The translations under genes were made by a program, and so were the position numbers. The notes beneath the pieces are model-generated. The model had not been told where the DNA came from. It made no database searches and saw only the letters and a program-made list of their open reading frames with translations. 64,000 nt of DNA from Mesorhizobium huakuii (GTDB lineage: Bacteria > Pseudomonadota > Alphaproteobacteria > Rhizobiales > Rhizobiaceae): positions 62,001 through 126,000 of the forward strand of contig NZ_BSNY01000027.1 of the NCBI RefSeq assembly GCF_030160235.1, read 5' to 3'. Of this stretch, positions 62,107 to 64,000 are shown piece after piece; position 1 is the stretch's first letter, and the number at the start of each line of letters is the position of its first letter.

Positions 62107-62736
62107 TTGGTCAAGACGCAAAAAACCAAACCGAATCAAACTGACAGGCTGCTTGTCATCGCCTGCGGGATGATTGCGCGCGAGGTATTGGCCGTCAAGG
62201 AACAGCTCGGGCTCACTCACCTGGAACTGACGTGCCTGCCGGCCGAGTTTCATTTTTATCCCGACCGCATCGCGCCCGCCATGGATAGAGCGATCGAGAA
62301 GGCCAAGGCGGAGGGGTACGAGCACATCTTCGTCGGCTATGCCGATTGCGGCACCGGTGGCCTGCTCGACCGCGTCATCGAGAAGCATGGCGTCGAGCGG
62401 ATGGCCGGCCCGCACTGCTTTGCCTTCTATCAAGGCATGGAGGCCTATGCGAAGGTCGCCGAAGACGACATGATGTCCTTCTATATGACGGACTTCCTGT
62501 GCCGCCAGTTCGATGCCTTCTTCATGAAGCCGCTCGGCCTCGACAAGCACCCGGAACTGATCAAGGACTATTTCGGCAACTACGAAAAGCTGGTCTATCT
62601 CGCCCAGACCGACGACCCGGAACTCGACAAGGTCGCGGAAAAGGCCGCCGCCCTGCTCGGCCTCGCCTATGAGCGGCGCGCCACCGGCTATGGCGACCTG
62701 ACGGTCGAAATGGCGCAGGCAGCGAAGGTCGCCTGA
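62107..62736 (+). CDS. DUF1638-family protein
   Basis: A protein of about 209 residues. Features: RLLVIACGMIAREVLAVKEQ, VGYADCGTGGLLDRVI and AGPHCFAFYQG, which I recognise as the DUF1638 pattern with conserved Cys and Gly-rich loop. The family repeatedly neighbours MttB and corrinoid genes, so an accessory role in corrinoid methyl transfer is likely. I place the start at TTG 62107, since any upstream start would overlap the entericidin-like gene and gives an unlikely N-terminus; this is uncertain. Confidence 0.8.
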   Translation: MVKTQKTKPNQTDRLLVIACGMIAREVLAVKEQLGLTHLELTCLPAEFHFYPDRIAPAMDRAIEKAKAEGYEHIFVGYADCGTGGLLDRVIEKHGVERMAGPHCFAFYQGMEAYAKVAEDDMMSFYMTDFLCRQFDAFFMKPLGLDKHPELIKDYFGNYEKLVYLAQTDDPELDKVAEKAAALLGLAYERRATGYGDLTVEMAQAAKVA

Positions 62737-62746
62737 TCGCAATGCG

Positions 62747-63670
62747 CTAGGCGGCCTCCTCCTCCGCCCTCAGCGCCGCCAGAACATCGGCAAAACTCGT
62801 TCTGCAGACAAAACCCAGCCGGTCTCTCGCCCGCGACGCGTCGTACACCCGATCGATGGAGGAAAACATCGACCAGCCCTTTCGCGCATAGAGCGCCGGA
62901 AAGTCGGGGAAATAGCGCGCGACGACGGCTGGTGCATCCCTGATCAGCGCATCGCAGTCATCGGGCTGGAACGGCGTCGGCGCACAAATGATAAAAGTAT
63001 CGAAACCGAGCTGCGGCGCCTTCTCCAATGCCGCGACATGGGCTTCCGCCGCGTCTTCCACTGTCAGCCGGCGGAACAGCAATTCGTTCGCCTTGGTGTT
63101 GGCGTCAGACTGTTCGATCGTATGCGCCATGTCGTCGGCTTCGGGAAAGAAACGGGCCGTGCGCAGCACGACCACCGGCAGGCCATGCTGCAGATGATAG
63201 AGGCGACAGAGATGTTCGGCCGAAAGCTTGGTGACACCATAGATGTTGCGCGGCTCGGGCGACATCGCCTCGGTCAGCCAGGCGGCCTTGCGCGCACCGC
63301 CCTTGAAGCCGTCGCGTATCGCCTGCGAGATCATCAGGGAGGTGGTCGAGGTGAAGACGAAGCGCTGCACGCCGCCCGCCACCGCCGCGTCGAGCAGGTT
63401 CAGCGTGCCTTGCACATTGGTGGCGATAAAATCGCTGTTGGTGCGGCTCTCTATATTGGGCTTGTGCAGCGCGCCGCTGTGAACGATGGCTTTGATTCGA
63501 TTATCCCCGACTGCCCGCATGACCAGATCGCGATCGGCGATCGAGCCGATCATCTGCGTTTCCACCGAAGGAACAGGGTCGAGGCCAATCACCTCATGGC
63601 CAAGCGCGCGCAGGCGCGGCGCCAGCGCGCTGCCCAGCCAACCCGACGATCCCGTGAGCAAGATTCGCAT
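62747..63670 (-). CDS. NAD(P)-dependent epimerase/dehydratase-family protein (extended SDR)
   Basis: A 307-residue extended short-chain dehydrogenase with nucleotide motif LLTGSSGWLGSALA, the active-site pair NIYGVTKLSAEHL (Tyr, Lys) and a substrate-binding C-terminus. It resembles NAD-dependent nucleotide-sugar epimerases or UDP-glucose 4-epimerase-like proteins; substrate unknown. It converges on the DUF1638 gene with 10 bp between the stops. Confidence 0.85.
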   Translation of the reverse strand: MRILLTGSSGWLGSALAPRLRALGHEVIGLDPVPSVETQMIGSIADRDLVMRAVGDNRIKAIVHSGALHKPNIESRTNSDFIATNVQGTLNLLDAAVAGGVQRFVFTSTTSLMISQAIRDGFKGGARKAAWLTEAMSPEPRNIYGVTKLSAEHLCRLYHLQHGLPVVVLRTARFFPEADDMAHTIEQSDANTKANELLFRRLTVEDAAEAHVAALEKAPQLGFDTFIICAPTPFQPDDCDALIRDAPAVVARYFPDFPALYARKGWSMFSSIDRVYDASRARDRLGFVCRTSFADVLAALRAEEEAA

Positions 63671-63810
63671 GTGTCACACCATGATTTCTGACGGCGACGC
63701 TGTTAAGCACGGATGACAGACGCAATCGACCCGATAAAATCAGCCATCGGCCGGCAACGGCGCCGCTCCAGACATCAACTGCCATTTTTGCAGACTCCAG
63801 GGAGTTCCAG

Positions 63811-64000
63811 ATGATCCTTCGTCCCTTTTTTGCCGCCATCGGCCTGCTCTGCTGCACCCTGCCCGCTCTTGCCGACGGCCAGGTGCAGAAGCTGATCACG
63901 CCCGCCGACAAGGTCCGCCTCGACAACTATGGCGAGACGCGCAAGGCGGCGCTCGCCGAGGCGAAAGCGGGCAGCCCGGCCGAGGTCAAACAGTTGGATG
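63811..64000 (+). CDS. Secreted protein, 5' part only (cut by the window edge)
   Basis: Starts ATG 63811 behind AGGGAG and encodes a signal peptide (MILRPFFAAIGLLCC, cleavage after ALA) followed by a basic helical segment GQVQKLITPADKVRLDNYGE. It runs to the end of the window. The mature domain is not visible, so no family is assigned. Confidence 0.7.
   Translation, partial: MILRPFFAAIGLLCCTLPALADGQVQKLITPADKVRLDNYGETRKAALAEAKAGSPAEVKQLD

Overview
The window is about 64 kb of GC-rich chromosomal DNA from an alphaproteobacterium of the Rhizobiales, most likely Mesorhizobium or a close relative. The strongest taxon markers are the very-long-chain fatty acid lipid A operon (acpXL, two fabF-like genes, an alcohol dehydrogenase-like gene, lpxXL), the dispersed palindromic repeats and the overall gene style. 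No phage, transposase, rRNA gene, CRISPR array or replication origin is visible. Most of it is ordinary metabolic and transport housekeeping, with a few accessory insertions.

Layout. 0.1-10.3 kb: lipoprotein di-haem peroxidase with a FixH-like partner, KDG kinase, aldose epimerase, succinate-semialdehyde dehydrogenase, AEC transporter, a secreted caspase-like/TPR protein and a histidine phosphatase. 10.3-13.1 kb: SRPBCC plus ribbon-helix-helix pair, then two overlapping aberrant tRNA-like genes upstream of a slipin (SPFH) gene. 13.2-18.1 kb: lipid A VLCFA operon. 18.3-21.6 kb: methyltransferase, flavin oxidoreductase and ATP-grasp genes. 22.5-29.1 kb: M20 hydrolase and a complete peptide-type ABC transporter with fused ATPases. 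29-32 kb: small regulators and transporters. 32.3-37.4 kb: cobQ coupled to a DMSP-lyase-family cupin, and a valine-degradation pair (acyl-CoA dehydrogenase, mmsB) split by a four-helix-bundle gene framed by inverted heptamer arrays. A structured small RNA candidate follows at about 37.2-37.4 kb. 38.6-43.7 kb: aminotransferase, prolyl oligopeptidase, MFS transporter.

43.9-63 kb is rich in methylated-amine/one-carbon genes: two non-pyrrolysine MttB-superfamily methyltransferases, a cognate-looking corrinoid protein, a DUF1638 protein, a dimethylglycine/sarcosine dehydrogenase-like flavoprotein, a DddP-like M24 protein and a betaine-homocysteine methyltransferase. Together with cobQ these suggest use of betaine-like (N- or S-methylated) osmolytes as methyl donors. 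The same region also holds an ECF sigma factor with a VWA protein carrying an anti-sigma-like N-terminus, a desaturase with an XRE regulator, and a ferredoxin-like protein.

The best candidates for something undescribed are (1) the four-helix-bundle element, whose left repeat array supplies the stop codon of the upstream gene and can pair with its right array in one transcript; (2) the tandem overlapping tRNA-like genes leading into the slipin gene; (3) the multi-hairpin RNA ending in a strong terminator at 37.37 kb; and (4) the corrinoid/DddP/betaine gene set. All functional statements come from reading the sequence and from remembered family knowledge; no database search was run.
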